Source of the DNA: Hydractinia symbiolongicarpus
Taxonomy: Eukaryota; Cnidaria; Hydrozoa; Anthoathecata; Hydractiniidae
Length of the DNA stretch: 64,000 bases
Assembly: GCF_029227915.1 (NCBI RefSeq)
Contig: NC_079887.1
Coordinates: 2,914,001 to 2,978,000 of the forward strand
Reading direction: 5' to 3'
This document shows positions 63,824-64,000 of the stretch, piece after piece. The number at the start of each line of letters is the position of its first letter. Positions within the stretch are counted from its first letter, which is position 1. The notes beneath the pieces were generated by a model, which was given only the letters and a program-made list of their open reading frames with translations, searched no databases and was not told the DNA's origin. Both the position numbers and the translations under genes were made by a program.

Positions 63824-63851
63824 AATCGCCGGCAAACGAAAACCTGCGATT
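63824..63851. other. Dyad II: 9-bp arms with one mismatch around a 10-base loop (example)
   Basis: Left arm AATCGCCGG, loop CAAACGAAAA, right arm CCTGCGATT; 8 of 9 positions pair. The right arm is CCCGCGATT in other monomers, still with one mismatch. This is one of the best-conserved parts of the monomer. Confidence 0.85.
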
Positions 63852-63875
63852 TCCCGTAAATCCCGTACTCGGCCC

Positions 63876-63893
63876 GTATAGTCAAAAGTATAC
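63876..63893. other. Dyad IV: GTATA/TATAC inverted repeat (example)
   Basis: GTATA, spacer GTCAAAAG, TATAC. It is kept in nearly all monomers. S2/S3 units have spacer gtcgaatg and many zone II units gttaaaag, so the spacer varies while the arms remain. Confidence 0.8.
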
Positions 63894-64000
63894 AAAGAAA
63901 GTACCCAGGGAGTAAACTCATTTCCCAAACGATTTTTTAAATTATTATTTCACCACTAAAGCCCATGAGACTTGTAGTTTTTAAAAATGTTTTCATTTTT

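Larger units (their letters stand above)
63692..63894. repeat. Reference monomer (203 bp) with landmarks
   Basis: One typical unit, used here to fix the register. Its first ~85 bp are AT-rich, with the T-run and caccactaaaacgcatgag. The rest carries dyad I (63,778-63,799), the gacgctg block, dyad II (63,824-63,851), the place where dyad III lies in other subfamilies (about 63,863-63,875) and dyad IV (63,876-63,893). Hand count gives 74 G+C in 203 bp (36%), 42 C, 32 G and 10 CpG; random expectation is about 6.6 CpG. The start is arbitrary because subfamily markers run across it. A length near 200 bp would suit one nucleosome plus linker, which is inference. Confidence 0.9.
1..64000. repeat. 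Tandem satellite DNA array, ~203-bp monomer, ~315 copies
   Basis: The landmarks gaaagtaccc, cgattttttaaatt, caccactaaa, gacttgtag, gatgagacgctg, gtttaatcg, caaacgaaa, cgtatag and gtatac recur in this order every 201-204 bp from the first to the last base, always on the same strand. I saw no interruption longer than a few bases. Monomers differ from one another by point changes and 1-2 bp indels that fall into recurrent subfamilies. The lack of genes and the head-to-tail order identify satellite DNA of a eukaryotic chromosome; whether it is centromeric is inference. I do not recognise the family name. The array continues beyond both window edges, so total length is unknown. Confidence 0.98.
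28650..64000. repeat. Zone III: array segment with S2 and S3 subfamilies
   Basis: S2 monomers carry gacgcttaatgaaagagg followed by aaatcccgcgttttcccg and ccggggcttgg. S3 monomers carry aatcgcgggaaaacg. Neither was noticed before about 31.1 kb. S2 is followed directly by S3 near 31.3/31.55, 32.34/32.56, 43.7/43.93, 44.3/44.53, 48.17/48.39, 50.4/50.63, 51.0/51.24, 51.8/52.05, 52.4/52.66, 55.9/56.1, 57.7/57.9 and 61.57/61.79 kb. In the 33-36 kb block and its copy, S2 is followed instead by monomers with cataagacatg. No gene is visible. Confidence 0.8.

Noticed and set aside
63797-63842. Hammerhead-ribozyme-like pieces: tgatgag followed later by cgaaaa
   Set aside because: Some satellites encode hammerhead ribozymes, but here the invariant C before TGATGA is T, stem II cannot form between the two pieces, and the core varies between subfamilies (gatggg, gatgtg, aatgag).
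63881-63888. CAAAA motif, reported as frequent in plant satellites, as evidence for a plant
   Set aside because: The pentamer is present (in gtcaaaag and ttcaaaaatg), but it is too short and too AT-rich to be informative about the host.
1059-63928. Some 85 antisense open frames of 62-77 codons with near-identical products, one per monomer
   Set aside because: They lie in fixed phase with the satellite. The one I checked (63,734-63,928) starts at TTG in the reverse complement of cccaaa and stops at TTA/TAA in the T-run. Monomers with cccgaa lose that start. 203 is not a multiple of 3, so frames cannot run on. I see no ribosome-binding or splice context and no recognisable domain. They are shadows of the repeat.
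1-64000. CRISPR array
   Set aside because: Repeats are 203 bp with no short repeat plus unique-spacer pattern; all parts of the monomer recur. This is satellite DNA.
1-64000. Transposon or retroelement insertion inside the array
   Set aside because: Reading through, the monomer register is maintained, with only 1-2 bp indels and whole-monomer changes. No target-site duplication, terminal repeat or unrelated sequence was found.
1-64000. Assigning a species or a named satellite family
   Set aside because: I do not recognise the monomer, and nothing non-repetitive is present to place it. A search of satellite and genome databases with the reference monomer would decide it.

Overview
The whole window is one uninterrupted tandem satellite-DNA array. 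A monomer of about 203 bp (201-204 bp by variant) repeats head to tail, always in the same orientation, about 315 times from base 1 to base 64,000. The array runs off both ends of the window. I found no protein-coding gene, RNA gene, transposon insertion, inverted segment, CRISPR array or non-repeat spacer. One monomer counted by hand (63,692-63,894) is about 36% GC. This organisation is typical of eukaryotic heterochromatin (centromeric, pericentromeric or subtelomeric). I do not recognise the repeat family and cannot name the organism from the sequence. The antisense open frames of about 64 codons that recur through the window are by-products of the repeat: they begin at TTG, stop once per monomer, and 203 is not a multiple of 3.

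Layout. Zone I (1 to ~9,360) mixes ordinary monomers with a 202-bp subfamily, S1 (tttatatta, ccactaaacg, atttgatggg), and contains a six-monomer higher-order repeat of ~1,214 bp. Zone II (~9,360-28,650) has almost no S1. It is built from a recurrent dimer: a monomer with taaagcccatgag and cagtccgtatagtt, followed by one with aaggaaag, cagtgag and acgtatgag. It also carries a large duplicated segment (~14.2-20.3 kb against ~22.1-28.2 kb). Zone III (~28,650-64,000) is marked by two further subfamilies that usually sit next to each other: S2 (gcttaatgaaagagg, gcgttttcccg) and S3 (atcgcgggaaaacg). It contains a 25-monomer tandem duplication (~32.03-41.77 kb) and a chain of 3- to 9-monomer duplications from 43 to 63.4 kb.

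How it works as a whole. Nearly every stretch can be paired with another stretch at an offset of a whole number of monomers (2, 3, 4, 5, 6, 7, 8, 9, 25 and ~39 are seen). Several pairs look identical or differ at only a few bases. Copy-specific internal duplications and deletions allow some events to be ordered in time. This is the pattern expected from repeated unequal exchange or replication slippage in a young, still-evolving array. Each monomer also carries up to four short dyad symmetries in its second half. The subfamilies alter these in ways that mostly keep the dyads, and this is the most interesting feature of the sequence itself. Breakpoints and identities below were worked out by eye; give them a tolerance of about +/-30 bp, and read identities as 'no or few differences noticed'.
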